Source: VRUE01 sp963702175 (GTDB lineage Bacteria; Actinomycetota; Thermoleophilia; Solirubrobacterales; 70-9). From it: 64,000 nt of DNA. The notes beneath the pieces were generated by a model that did no database searches, was not told where the DNA came from, and saw only the letters and a list, made by a program, of their open reading frames with translations. The translations under genes were made by a program, and so were the position numbers. Positions 33,056-41,710 of the stretch are shown in pieces. The first letter of the stretch is position 1. Every line of letters starts with the position of its first letter. The stretch spans positions 248,001-312,000 of the forward strand of contig OY969721.1 in NCBI GenBank assembly GCA_963702175.1. Direction: 5' to 3'.

Positions 33056-33852
33056 TGTGCGGGCGCTTCACGGTCACGGCCAAAGACGCGAAAAAAATCG
33101 CCGATCGCTTCCAGGTCGAGCTGGAAAGGTCGCTGGAGCGCAACTCCTCCGGCGAGGCGCCGCCGCCGAAGGCGGAGCGGGCAAAGAAAGCCGCGAAAGG
33201 GTTGGAGCGCTTCAACGTGGCGCCGACCCAGGAGGTGCTGACGATCCGCTCCTCGCCAGACCCGGAGGAGGCGGCGGCGGGCGAGCGCGAGGCGCGGTTG
33301 ATGCGCTGGGGGCTGGTGCCGCGCTGGGCGAAGGACCTCAAAGTCGGCTACCGGATGATCAACGCCAAGGCCGAGAACCTGACCTCGAGCCGCGCCTACG
33401 GGCCGTTGGTCGGCAAGTTCCGCCACCGCTGCCTGATCGTCGCCGATGGCTTCTACGAGTGGATGAAGGCCGAGGACCCGAAGCAGCCGCGTCAGCCCTG
33501 GCGCTTCACCGTCGACGGAGGCGAGCCCTTCGCCTTCGCCGGGATCTGCACGCGCAAGGAGTGGGGGGACGGGGAGGACCGCGGCTTCGACGAGGGCTGG
33601 CTCTACAGCTGCACGATCGTCACCACGACGCCGAACGAGGTCGTCGCCAAGGTGCACGACCGGATGCCGGCGATCCTGCCCAGCCCCGAGGCTGAGGCCG
33701 CCTGGCTACGCCCTGACCTCGAGGTCGAGGATGCGGTTGCGATGTGCGCGCCGCTGCCGGCAAGCCGGATGGAGGGCGCCCCAGCCAACCCGAAACTGAA
33801 CAAGGTCGGCAAAGGGATCGAGGGCCCCGAGCTGTTGGTTGCGCCCAGCTAG
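33055..33852 (+). CDS. SOS response-associated peptidase-family protein (SRAP/HMCES/YedK)
   Basis: 265 residues. SRAP proteins form a stable thiazolidine link from Cys2 to abasic sites in single-stranded DNA, shielding them. The mature N-terminus MCGRF gives Cys2 after Met removal, and the other active residues are visible: INAKAEN, DGFYEW and the His of HDRMPAIL. The helix after MCGRFTVTAKDAKKIADRF is longer than usual, with a charged insert (about 25-45). It overlaps the dehydratase stop by one base, an odd partner for a sugar nucleotide gene, and overlaps the convergent next gene by four bases. Confidence 0.95.
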   Translation: MCGRFTVTAKDAKKIADRFQVELERSLERNSSGEAPPPKAERAKKAAKGLERFNVAPTQEVLTIRSSPDPEEAAAGEREARLMRWGLVPRWAKDLKVGYRMINAKAENLTSSRAYGPLVGKFRHRCLIVADGFYEWMKAEDPKQPRQPWRFTVDGGEPFAFAGICTRKEWGDGEDRGFDEGWLYSCTIVTTTPNEVVAKVHDRMPAILPSPEAEAAWLRPDLEVEDAVAMCAPLPASRMEGAPANPKLNKVGKGIEGPELLVAPS

Positions 33853-34556
33853 CCGAGGGATCCGGCGGTGCGCACGGTCGCCGAGCCTGCACCTGTCGTG
33901 ATCGTGCAGGCGATTTTGGCGGCCGGCGTTGCGGTCGTGCGCCAGATCGAGGCGAAGGGGAGCACCAGCGGTTCCGCCGGGCGCCCCGGGGGGAAGCCCC
34001 ACTGCCACACCTGCTGTCCGACTTTGTATGGCGCCCACTCGACGACGATGCCTTTCTCCTCCGTGTAGCGCTTGCCGATCACGTCGCTCATCTCGAGCAC
34101 GGCTAGGTCGGTGCTGCGGGAGTTGAACTCGACCAGCGCCGTCTCGGACGTCTCCTGGTCGGCCAGCTCTTCGCTCGAGCGCGGGTAGGAGGCGCGGCTA
34201 TTCGGCGTCTTGGCGACGATCGTGCGAGGCGGCACCCGGATCGCGCAGCGCAGGCGTCCCTGGCCGACGGCGGAGCCGGCGTTGATTGTCAGCACCGCGG
34301 CGACGCGGTAGAGGCGGTATTCGCTGGCGTTGGCTTCGGTGACACGGATTCCGGCCTCGCCCAGTCGCATCTCGCCGCCACCCGGGATCGCAACTGGTTT
34401 CGCGTCGGGGAGCGGCACCCTGCTCTCCCATTCCAGCTCGACCGCCCCCAGTGGCTTGTCGGTGCTGAGCAGCGCCGCGAAGACCGTGGCCAGGAGCCCA
34501 ACCACGACCACGGCCAGCGCCCCCCGCGGCGGTCGATCCTCTCGTCCAGCACTCAC
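33849..34556 (-). CDS. Membrane-anchored exported protein of unknown function
   Basis: 235 residues, with one N-terminal membrane anchor (GALAVVVVGLLATVFAALL) after a basic start and a beta-rich extracytoplasmic domain (AVELEWESRVPLPDAKPV, EMRLGEAGIRVTEAN, RLRCAIRVPPRTIVAKTP). Two Cys residues (RLRCAI, KIACTI) could pair. No family recognised. It ends convergently with the SRAP gene, overlapping by four bases. Confidence 0.68.
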   Translation of the reverse strand: MSAGREDRPPRGALAVVVVGLLATVFAALLSTDKPLGAVELEWESRVPLPDAKPVAIPGGGEMRLGEAGIRVTEANASEYRLYRVAAVLTINAGSAVGQGRLRCAIRVPPRTIVAKTPNSRASYPRSSEELADQETSETALVEFNSRSTDLAVLEMSDVIGKRYTEEKGIVVEWAPYKVGQQVWQWGFPPGRPAEPLVLPFASIWRTTATPAAKIACTITTGAGSATVRTAGSLG

Positions 34557-34604
34557 GGGCGCGACCCTAGTGGAACAGAGGCGGGTGCAGGGTCAAGCGG
34601 CCTA

Positions 34605-34678
34605 CGCGCCCGGCAGGATTCGAACCTGCGACTTCCACCTCCGGAGGGTGGCGCTCTATCCAGCTGAGCTACGGGCGC
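34605..34678 (-). tRNA. tRNA-Arg (anticodon CCG)
   Basis: A complete cloverleaf on the minus strand, 74 bases including the discriminator. Acceptor GCGCCCG/CGGGCGC, D arm with GCTCAGCTGGATAGAGC, anticodon stem CCACC/GGTGG around loop CTCCGGA (anticodon CCG), and T arm CAGG-TTCGAAT-CCTG. Discriminator G; CCA is not encoded. It would read CGG codons. Confidence 0.96.
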
Positions 34679-34746
34679 TCGACCAGCAGCTTATCCGTCG
34701 CTCACGGCCTTCTTCGAAGATCTTCGTCGCGTAGTCTCGCGACCAC

Positions 34747-35721
34747 ATGGATCTTTCTGTTGCATTCCTCGGCACCGGCGGCTCGGTGCCCTCGGCGCGG
34801 CGCTCGACCGCCAGCGTGCTGATCGCGCGTGGGGGGGAGCGATTGATGTTCGACTGCGGCGAAGGGACGCAGCGCCAGCTGCAGCGATCGGTCGGGCTGA
34901 CGCAGGTCGACGCCATCTACCTCAGCCATTTCCACGCCGACCACGTTCTCGGGCTGCCGGGGCTGCTCAAGACCTACGACCTGACCGACCGCGAGGCGCC
35001 GCTGACGATTTACGGCCCGCTCGGCTTGGTCGACCTGTTCAAGACGCTGAGCCGGATCATTGGCAAGACCGGGTTCAAGCTCGAGCTGGTCGAGCTCCAG
35101 CCCGGCGACGTCGTCGCTCACGAGGGGTACGAGATCCGTGCTTTCGCCGCCGAGCACAGCGTGCGGGCGAACGGCTACGTGCTGGCTGAGGAGGATCGAC
35201 CGGGACGCTTTGACCCGGAGGCGGCGGCCCGCCTCGGCGTGCCGGAAGGCCCGGCTTTCGCCGCGCTCCAGCGCGGCGAGTACGTCGAGGGCTCCTCGGG
35301 CCCGGTGCGGCCGGAGGACGTGATGGGGGAGGCCCGCGCCGGCCGCACCGTCGCGATCACCGGCGACACCGCTCCCTGCAGGGCGACCGCCGAGGCGACC
35401 CGCGGTGCGGAGCTGCTGGTGCACGAGGCGAGCTTCTCCGAGGAGGAGGCGCAGCGCGCCGCCGATACCGGCCACTCCACTGCGGGCCAGGCCGCCGCCG
35501 TCGCCCGCGAGGCCGGCGTCAAGCTGCTCTCCCTCGTCCACATTTCCTCCCGCTACCACGTCGGCGCCGTCCTCGACGAGGCCCGTGAGGTCTTCCAGCC
35601 GACGATCGCCCCCCGCGACTTCGACCTGGTCGAGATCCCCTTCCCTGAGCGCGGCGAGCCCAAGCTGGTGCCAAACGGCGCCCGCGAGCGCGCCGAGGGG
35701 GAGCCCTTAGCCTACGAGTGA
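34747..35721 (+). CDS. rnz: Ribonuclease Z
   Basis: 324 residues. RNase Z cuts the 3' trailer of tRNA precursors, including those lacking CCA. The zinc motif HFHADH (61-66), the LGTGGSVPSARRSTAS N-terminus, EHSVRANGYVLAEEDRPG and the HEASFSEEEAQRAADTGHST region with the C-terminal SLVHISSRY His are all as in tRNase Z. It lies 68 bases from the tRNA-Arg gene on the other strand, a fitting neighbour. Confidence 0.95.
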   Translation: MDLSVAFLGTGGSVPSARRSTASVLIARGGERLMFDCGEGTQRQLQRSVGLTQVDAIYLSHFHADHVLGLPGLLKTYDLTDREAPLTIYGPLGLVDLFKTLSRIIGKTGFKLELVELQPGDVVAHEGYEIRAFAAEHSVRANGYVLAEEDRPGRFDPEAAARLGVPEGPAFAALQRGEYVEGSSGPVRPEDVMGEARAGRTVAITGDTAPCRATAEATRGAELLVHEASFSEEEAQRAADTGHSTAGQAAAVAREAGVKLLSLVHISSRYHVGAVLDEAREVFQPTIAPRDFDLVEIPFPERGEPKLVPNGARERAEGEPLAYE

Positions 35722-35791
35722 GCTTCATCTCTTTGCCGTCTTTGCGCCAACTCGCCTCGTCGTTGTCCGGAAGACTCCCTAGCATCGCTTC

Positions 35792-36043
35792 GTGATGGAG
35801 GCTGCACAGGCAACGACGATCAAGCTCGACGAGGAGAGCTTTCGAAAGATTGAGTCGACGATGCTCTATCTGGAGGAGGCACGGGCCCGCGCCGAGCGCG
35901 CTGCGAAGGAGATGCGAGAGATCGGCGCCGAAGTTCATCTGATCGAAGCCACTGAGCGACTGCGAGACGATCTCGCGGACCAGGCTCGGCGCTATAGGCA
36001 TCGAACCTACTTCGCCGCCCCCAAGGCCCAAACGAGCTTCTAG
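35792..36043 (+). CDS. Small coiled-coil protein upstream of the restriction enzyme gene
   Basis: 83 residues (GTG 35792, or ATG 35795). The middle part is strongly helical and charged (YLEEARARAERAAKEMREIGAEVHLIEATERLRDDLADQARRYR). The last ten residues (YFAAPKAQTSF) look disordered. It ends ten bases before the MmeI-like gene and uses more relaxed codons than the housekeeping genes, so it is probably the first gene of the same acquired unit. It could be a control or accessory protein; no known family is seen. Confidence 0.55.
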   Translation: MMEAAQATTIKLDEESFRKIESTMLYLEEARARAERAAKEMREIGAEVHLIEATERLRDDLADQARRYRHRTYFAAPKAQTSF

Positions 36044-36053
36044 CCGAATCACG

Positions 36054-38774
36054 ATGGCGCTCTCCGACGAGGAGATCCGCCGCAAGCTGACAGGCTTTGC
36101 GGTGGACTGGGGCGGCTATCAGGGAACCGAGCGCAGCGAGGCCCAAACCTTCTGCAACGAGCTTCTCGATTGCTACGGGACCAAGCGCAAGGAGGTCGCG
36201 ACATTCGAGGAGCGCACTGGCGCCGGCGGTTTCATCGACATGATCTGGCCCGAGGTCTGCCTGATCGAGATGAAGCGGCCCAGTCAGGCCGAGAAGCTTG
36301 CCGACCACCGCGAGCAGGCGCTGGACTACTGGCAGGAGGTCAGCAAGGCGGCAAGCGAAAGTGGCAAGAAGGCCCCCGAGTGGATCGTCCTCAGTGCATT
36401 CGGGCGCTTCGAGATCCTCGATCCCGATGCGGGTTGGGATCGGCCAGTCGATGAATTCCCACTGGCCGAACTCCCGGAGCGTCTCAGCTCCCTCAAATTC
36501 CTGGCAGGAGAGGAGCCATACTTCCGAGCCTCGCAGGCCGATCTGAGTCGCGATGCTGTCGCCACGCTGACCGACCTATATGCGGGATTGCGGGAGCGAC
36601 GCGCCAGCGACCTCGACACGCTTCGGGTATTCATCCTCCAGGTCGTCTGGGCGATGTTTGCCGAAGACCTCGGCCTTTTGCCTAACAACGTGCTCAGCCG
36701 TGTTCTGGAAGGACTCGTCAAGAGCCCGAGCCGCTCGAGCGCCGACGATCTTGGCCAGCTCTTCCGATATCTAGCAGAGTCGAAACCTAGGCCAGCGAAG
36801 GGAAGTCTCTATGAGGGAACGCCCTTTGCCAATGGGGGCCTGTTCGAACGGCCTACCCAGGTTCATCTCACCGTTGAAGAGCTGAAGACCCTGCTCAATG
36901 CTTGTAACCTCGATTGGCGTCAGGTCGAGCCCGCAATCTTCGGCTCGATCCTTCAAGGCGCTTTGGGTAAGGACAAGCAGTGGGCCTTGGGGGCTCACTA
37001 CACGTCGAAAGCAGACATCATGAAGGTCGTTGGGCCAACGATCGTCGAGCCTTGGCATGAGCGCATCGAGGGTCTGACAAACGCAACCGAGGCAGAGAGA
37101 GCTTGGCGCGACCTGATGTCGTATGTCGTGCTGGATCCTGCGTGTGGGTCAGGCAATTTCCTCTACATTGCCTATCGGGAGCTGCGGCACGTCGAGCTGA
37201 GACTGCGAGAACGCCTCGCCAAGCTGAGGTTGGCAGATGGAATGGCTCCACAGGAGGAGATGGATTTCTTTCCAATCTCCAACATGCGTGGGATCGAGGT
37301 CGAGGCGTTTGCCGCCGAGCTAGCGAGGGTAACGCTATGGATGGGACACAAGCTGGCGGCGGATGAGATGAGGAAGCACGGGCTCAACGAGCCGACGCTT
37401 CCGCTCGTCGATCTTTCCGGCATCCAGCGAGCCCACGCTTTGCGAATCGAGTGGCCCGAGGCTGATGCGATTGTCGGCAATCCGCCCTACCACGGCTCCC
37501 AGATGCTTCGCGGTGAGGTCGGCGACGAAGAGATCGACTTCCTCAAGGAGGAATTCGGCATCGGGGTAAAGGACTACTCGGTCTACTGGTTCCGCAAGGC
37601 GCACGAGCGTCTTCAGGCGGGCGGCCGAGCGGGGCTCGTTGCGACGAATTCGGTCACCCAGAACCGCAACCGCAAGCCGAGCCTCGAGTGGATCGTCGAG
37701 AACGGTGGCGTGATCACCAACGCGATCTCCAAGCAGGAGTGGACTGGGGATGCGACGGTGAACGTTTCAATTGTCGATTGGGTTAAGGAACCGACTCGGG
37801 CTCCCGGGCGATTTCTCCTCGACGGGGTTGAGACTGCAGGGATCACACCATCATTGCTTTCACCTGGCCAGGACATTGCCTCCGCCACCCGTCTTTTGAA
37901 GAACGATGGAATTGCTTTTCAAGGCCCTATTCCAGTTGGACAAGGCTTCGTGTTGGAAGAGGACGAGGCGAAGGAGCTGCTTGCTCTGTCGGGTGCCGAC
38001 TACAGGGAGGTCGTACGTCCTTACCTGGTGGGTAAGGACATTGCTGAAGATCTACGCCAGCAGCCGACTAGGTGGATCATTGATTTTGCCGCAAGATCAT
38101 TGGAGGAGGCAGAGCTTTGGCCAGCCGCCCTGGAGCTCGTTCGAGAGCGCGTAAAGCCTTTTCGAGACAAAAACAAGCGCAAGGCCCGACGCGAGAAATG
38201 GTGGCTTCTAGGTGAGCTGGTCCCAGCAATGAGAGTGGCACTAAAGCCACTTGATCGATACATCGGCGGCACCGCGACCGGCAAGAGACTTCTCTTTTGC
38301 TGGGCTGATACCTGGACATGCCCGAGCAACGCGATGAATGTTTTTGCTCTCGACGATGACTACTCAATGGGAATTCTTTGCTCTGGCGTTCACGATGCTT
38401 GGGCATGGAGACAGTCTTCGACCATGAGGGTTGATCTTCGCTATACACCTACGACCGTTTTCGACACCTTTCCGTGGCCAGACGCGCCTGATGAGCTATC
38501 TAGGCAAATTGCTGATATTTGCCGAAAGGTCTTCATCCTTCGACAAGCACTCTGCGTCGCTCGCGAAATCGGTCTGACCGCCCTCTACAACGAGGTTGAC
38601 GATGGCATGCATTACGAGCTGAAGGATCTCCATCGCGAGCTCGATAGAGCCGTTGTGGCTGCCTATGGATGGCCAGCCTCGGTCGCAGAGGTACCTGACG
38701 AGTCTAATCGCCGTCTCTTGGAGTTGAACGAAGGGATCGTCGCTGGAGAGGTCGAGTACGCGGGTCCTCGCTAG
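36054..38774 (+). CDS. MmeI-like type IIL restriction-modification enzyme
   Basis: 906 residues, fused endonuclease, adenine-N6 methyltransferase and specificity domain. The nuclease motif is D62-x9-E72-x-K74 (in FIDMIWPEVCLIEMKRP), the same spacing I recall for MmeI. The helical linker follows, then methyltransferase motif I DPACGSGNFL (near 361), LGAHYTSKADIM just before it, and motif IV NPPY (near 475). The last ~350 residues are the target-recognition part. Lower-GC codon use from about 37850 on points to transfer. It fills the rnz-pyrR gap with the small ORF 35792-36043. Recognition sequence cannot be predicted here. Confidence 0.93.
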   Translation: MALSDEEIRRKLTGFAVDWGGYQGTERSEAQTFCNELLDCYGTKRKEVATFEERTGAGGFIDMIWPEVCLIEMKRPSQAEKLADHREQALDYWQEVSKAASESGKKAPEWIVLSAFGRFEILDPDAGWDRPVDEFPLAELPERLSSLKFLAGEEPYFRASQADLSRDAVATLTDLYAGLRERRASDLDTLRVFILQVVWAMFAEDLGLLPNNVLSRVLEGLVKSPSRSSADDLGQLFRYLAESKPRPAKGSLYEGTPFANGGLFERPTQVHLTVEELKTLLNACNLDWRQVEPAIFGSILQGALGKDKQWALGAHYTSKADIMKVVGPTIVEPWHERIEGLTNATEAERAWRDLMSYVVLDPACGSGNFLYIAYRELRHVELRLRERLAKLRLADGMAPQEEMDFFPISNMRGIEVEAFAAELARVTLWMGHKLAADEMRKHGLNEPTLPLVDLSGIQRAHALRIEWPEADAIVGNPPYHGSQMLRGEVGDEEIDFLKEEFGIGVKDYSVYWFRKAHERLQAGGRAGLVATNSVTQNRNRKPSLEWIVENGGVITNAISKQEWTGDATVNVSIVDWVKEPTRAPGRFLLDGVETAGITPSLLSPGQDIASATRLLKNDGIAFQGPIPVGQGFVLEEDEAKELLALSGADYREVVRPYLVGKDIAEDLRQQPTRWIIDFAARSLEEAELWPAALELVRERVKPFRDKNKRKARREKWWLLGELVPAMRVALKPLDRYIGGTATGKRLLFCWADTWTCPSNAMNVFALDDDYSMGILCSGVHDAWAWRQSSTMRVDLRYTPTTVFDTFPWPDAPDELSRQIADICRKVFILRQALCVAREIGLTALYNEVDDGMHYELKDLHRELDRAVVAAYGWPASVAEVPDESNRRLLELNEGIVAGEVEYAGPR

Positions 38775-38805
38775 TCGGGCCGCCGCCGCTGCTACGCTGG
38801 CGGCG

Positions 38806-38840
38806 TCCTTTAAACGGGTCCCGAGAGACCCAGAAGGAGA
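38806..38840 (+). promoter_or_regulatory. PyrR-binding RNA leader of the pyr operon
   Basis: The transcript would carry GTCCTTTAAACGGGTCCCGAG...: an upstream TCCTTT, a central stem GGGTC/GACCC with a CCGAGA loop (38816-38831) and a downstream AGAAGGAG. The outer TCCTTT can pair with AAGGAG, which is the ribosome binding site of pyrR. This matches the actinobacterial PyrR-binding loop used for translational repression by UMP-bound PyrR. Confidence 0.85.
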
Positions 38841-38850
38841 ACAGAGCGAA

Positions 38851-39411
38851 GTGAGCGAGAAGGTCGTGCTCAAGCGCGACGACCTGAGGCGGACGCTGCG
38901 GCGGATCGCCCATGAGATCACCGAGAAGAACCCGGCACCGGAGGGCTTGGCGATCATCGGCATCCACACTCGCGGCGCCCTGCTCGCCCACCGCCTGCAG
39001 CCGCTGTTGAGCGAGTTGACCGGGGCCGAGATCCCGCTCGGCGAGATCGACATCTCCTTCTACCGCGACGACCTCGGTGGCAAGTCGCCGGCCGACCAGC
39101 CCGTCGTCCACGCTTCCAAGATCGACTTCGACCTCGCCGGCCGCACCGTCGTCCTCGTCGACGACGTCCTCTTCACCGGTCGCACGGTTCGCGCCGCGAT
39201 CGAGGCCCTCTTCGACTACGGCCGCCCGCAGCGCGTCCAGCTCGCGGTGCTCTGCGACCGCGGCCATCGCGAGCTGCCGATTCGGCCCGACTACGTCGGC
39301 AAGAACCTGCCGACGGCTCGCGAGGAGCGGGTAAACGTGCGGCTCGAAGAGGTGGACGGCGACGACGAGGTAACGATTTCCGAGCCACAGCCGGTCGAGG
39401 TAGCTAGATGA
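38851..39411 (+). CDS. pyrR: Pyrimidine operon regulator/uracil phosphoribosyltransferase PyrR
   Basis: 186 residues. RNA-binding regulator of the pyr operon with weak uracil phosphoribosyltransferase activity. The PRPP motif VVLVDDVLFTGRTVRAAI and LAIIGIHTRGALLAHRL are intact, as is QLAVLCDRGHRELPIRPDYVGKN. Its start is GTG 38851, 11 bases after AAGGAG within the leader stem, so PyrR probably represses its own synthesis and that of the coupled genes. Its stop overlaps pyrB (ATGA). Confidence 0.97.
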   Translation: MSEKVVLKRDDLRRTLRRIAHEITEKNPAPEGLAIIGIHTRGALLAHRLQPLLSELTGAEIPLGEIDISFYRDDLGGKSPADQPVVHASKIDFDLAGRTVVLVDDVLFTGRTVRAAIEALFDYGRPQRVQLAVLCDRGHRELPIRPDYVGKNLPTAREERVNVRLEEVDGDDEVTISEPQPVEVAR

Positions 39412-40370
39412 GGCACCTGCTCTCGATCGAGCAGCTCTCGCGAGAGGAGATCGATGCGATCCTGGCGCGAGCGGAGAGCTTCGCCGAGGTCGGCCGGCGT
39501 GACATCAAGAAGGTGCCGACCCTGCGCGGCCGCACCGTCGTCAGTCTCTTCTACGAGTCGAGCACCCGCACCAGCTCTTCTTTCGAGCTGGCGGCGAAGC
39601 GCCTCTCGGCCGACCTCGTCTCGGTCAAGGCGGCCGGTTCCGCGGTCGACAAGGGCGAGTCGCTGAAGGACACCGTGGCGACCCTCTCCGCCTACGACCC
39701 GGCAGCGATCGTGATTCGCCATCCGTACGCGGGCGCCGCCCAGATGGTCGCCGGGTGGGCCGACGCCGCCGTCGTCAACGCCGGCGACGGCAAGCACGAG
39801 CACCCCAGCCAGGCCCTGCTCGACGTCTTCACTTTGCAGCGGCGACTCGACTCCCTAGAGGGGAAGCGGATCTGGATCGTCGGCGACGTCCTGCACAGCC
39901 GCGTCGCCCGCTCCAACCTGATCGCCTTCCGGGCGATGGGGGCGGAGGTGACGCTCTGCGGGCCTCCGACCCTGATCCCGCGCGGGATTGAGCAGCTCGG
40001 CTGCGAGGTCTCCCACTCGCTCGATGGGCTCGACGAAGCTGACGTCGTGTACGTGCTGCGGATGCAGAATGAGCGCATGCGCGAGAGCTTTGTCCCCTCG
40101 CTGCGCGAGTACGCCGCCCGCTTCCAGATCGACTCGCGGCGACTCGGGCCGCGCCAACTGCTGATGCACCCGGGGCCGGTCAACCGCGGGGTCGAGCTCT
40201 CCGGCGAGGTGATCGACTCGCCGCAGTCGCTGATCACCGAGCAGGTCGCCTCCGGCCTTGTGGTGCGGATGGCGATTCTCTATGAGCTGTTGGCCGCGCG
40301 CGGCGAGCGGCCAGCGCCGGCCGCGGACGACGTCACCGGGTCACCGACGCCGATCGGGCAGCCGGCGTGA
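39408..40370 (+). CDS. pyrB: Aspartate carbamoyltransferase catalytic subunit
   Basis: 320 residues. First committed step of UMP synthesis. Carbamoyl-phosphate loop SSTRTSSSFELA (the STRT core is kept), GSAVDKGESLKDT with the neighbouring-subunit Ser/Lys, HPSQALLDVFTLQ, and MHPGPVNRGVEL near the C-terminus. No regulatory subunit (PyrI) gene is next to it. Overlaps pyrR upstream and pyrC downstream by four bases each. Confidence 0.96.
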   Translation: MRHLLSIEQLSREEIDAILARAESFAEVGRRDIKKVPTLRGRTVVSLFYESSTRTSSSFELAAKRLSADLVSVKAAGSAVDKGESLKDTVATLSAYDPAAIVIRHPYAGAAQMVAGWADAAVVNAGDGKHEHPSQALLDVFTLQRRLDSLEGKRIWIVGDVLHSRVARSNLIAFRAMGAEVTLCGPPTLIPRGIEQLGCEVSHSLDGLDEADVVYVLRMQNERMRESFVPSLREYAARFQIDSRRLGPRQLLMHPGPVNRGVELSGEVIDSPQSLITEQVASGLVVRMAILYELLAARGERPAPAADDVTGSPTPIGQPA

Positions 40371-41710
40371 GCGAGCCACTGGTGATGCGAGCCGGTGATC
40401 CGGCAGACCTCATCCTGCGCGGAGCGACCGTGCTCGACCCCACGGCTGGGATCGAGGGGACCCACGACGTCGTGATCCGTGCCGGGCAGATCGCCGAGCT
40501 GGCGACGCCGGGAGCGGCCTCTGATGATGGCGCCGAGTCGATCGACGCTGCCGGCCTACATGTGTTCCCGGCTTTCTTCGATCCCCACGTGCACCTGCGC
40601 GTCCCCGGCCACGAGCACAAGGAGGACATCGAAACCGGGACCCGCGCCGCCGCCGCCGGCGGCTACTGCGGCGTGCTGGCGATGGCCAACACCGAACCAC
40701 CGGTTTCCACCCCTGCGGACGTCGAGGCGCTGCGCGGCGCCGCCAGCGAGAGGGCTTCGGTGCCGGTTGGGTTCCTCGCCACCGTCACCCGCGATATGGC
40801 TGGCGAGGAGCTGACCGAGATGGCCGAGTTGCGCGAGGCGGGGGCGGTCGGCTTCAGCGACGACGGCCTGCCGATCGTCAACGCGCGCGTGATGCGCCGT
40901 GCCCTCCAGTACCAGCGCCTCTGCGGCGGCACGATCGCCCTACATGAGGAGGACTCGGAGCTCTCCGGCGACGGCGTTATGCACGAGGGGCCGGTCTCAG
41001 CTGCGCTCGGCCTGGCCGGCATCCCCGCCGTCTCCGAGTCGACGATGATCGCCCGCGACGCCGCCCTCGCCGCCTACGAGGGGGGGAGGATCCACGTTCA
41101 GCACCTCTCGGCCACCGAGTCTGTCGATGCGGTGCGCGCCGCAAAGGCGGCGGGTGTCGAGATCAGCTGCGAGGCCAGTCCCCACCACCTCTGCCTGACC
41201 GACGAGGAGGTGCGGAGCCTCGATCCGGCCCGCTTCAAGATGAACCCGCCGCTGCGCTCCGAGGCCGACCGCCAGGCCCTGATCGAGGGCCTGCGCGACG
41301 GCACTATCGAGTGTGTCGCCACCGACCACGCTCCGCACGCGGCGGAGGAAAAGGAAGTGCCCTTCGAGCAGGCGGCGATGGGGGTGACCGGCCTGGAGAC
41401 CGCGTTCGCCGCCCTCCACACCGACCTCGTCCTGCCGGGCGTGCTCGACCTCGACCTGGTCGTCGAGCGGATGGGGGGCGGTGCCGAGCCGTTCGGGTTC
41501 GAACGCCCGACCCTGGCCCCCGGCAGCGCCGCCAACGTCGTCCTCTGCGACCTCGGCGCGGAATGGACGGTGGGCGAGGAGGGCTACGAGAGCCGTTCGC
41601 ACAACTCCTGGTGCGCCGGCCGCACCCTCACCGGACGAGTGCTGATGACCGTCGCCGCCGGTCAGGTCGCCTACCGCCTACGCTCGTTCTCACTGGGAGT
41701 CGCCTCGTGA
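40367..41710 (+). CDS. pyrC: Dihydroorotase
   Basis: 447 residues, type I-like amidohydrolase. Zinc ligands: DPHVHLRVPG, a later His (HEEDSEL) and HVQHLSATES, with the catalytic Asp in ATDHAPHAAEEKE. The N-terminal GATVLDP and C-terminal NSWCAGRTLTGRV match the family. The usual carboxylated Lys is not obvious, as in several type I enzymes with Asp or Glu there. GTG 40367 overlaps pyrB; its end overlaps carA. Confidence 0.96.
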   Translation: MSEPLVMRAGDPADLILRGATVLDPTAGIEGTHDVVIRAGQIAELATPGAASDDGAESIDAAGLHVFPAFFDPHVHLRVPGHEHKEDIETGTRAAAAGGYCGVLAMANTEPPVSTPADVEALRGAASERASVPVGFLATVTRDMAGEELTEMAELREAGAVGFSDDGLPIVNARVMRRALQYQRLCGGTIALHEEDSELSGDGVMHEGPVSAALGLAGIPAVSESTMIARDAALAAYEGGRIHVQHLSATESVDAVRAAKAAGVEISCEASPHHLCLTDEEVRSLDPARFKMNPPLRSEADRQALIEGLRDGTIECVATDHAPHAAEEKEVPFEQAAMGVTGLETAFAALHTDLVLPGVLDLDLVVERMGGGAEPFGFERPTLAPGSAANVVLCDLGAEWTVGEEGYESRSHNSWCAGRTLTGRVLMTVAAGQVAYRLRSFSLGVAS

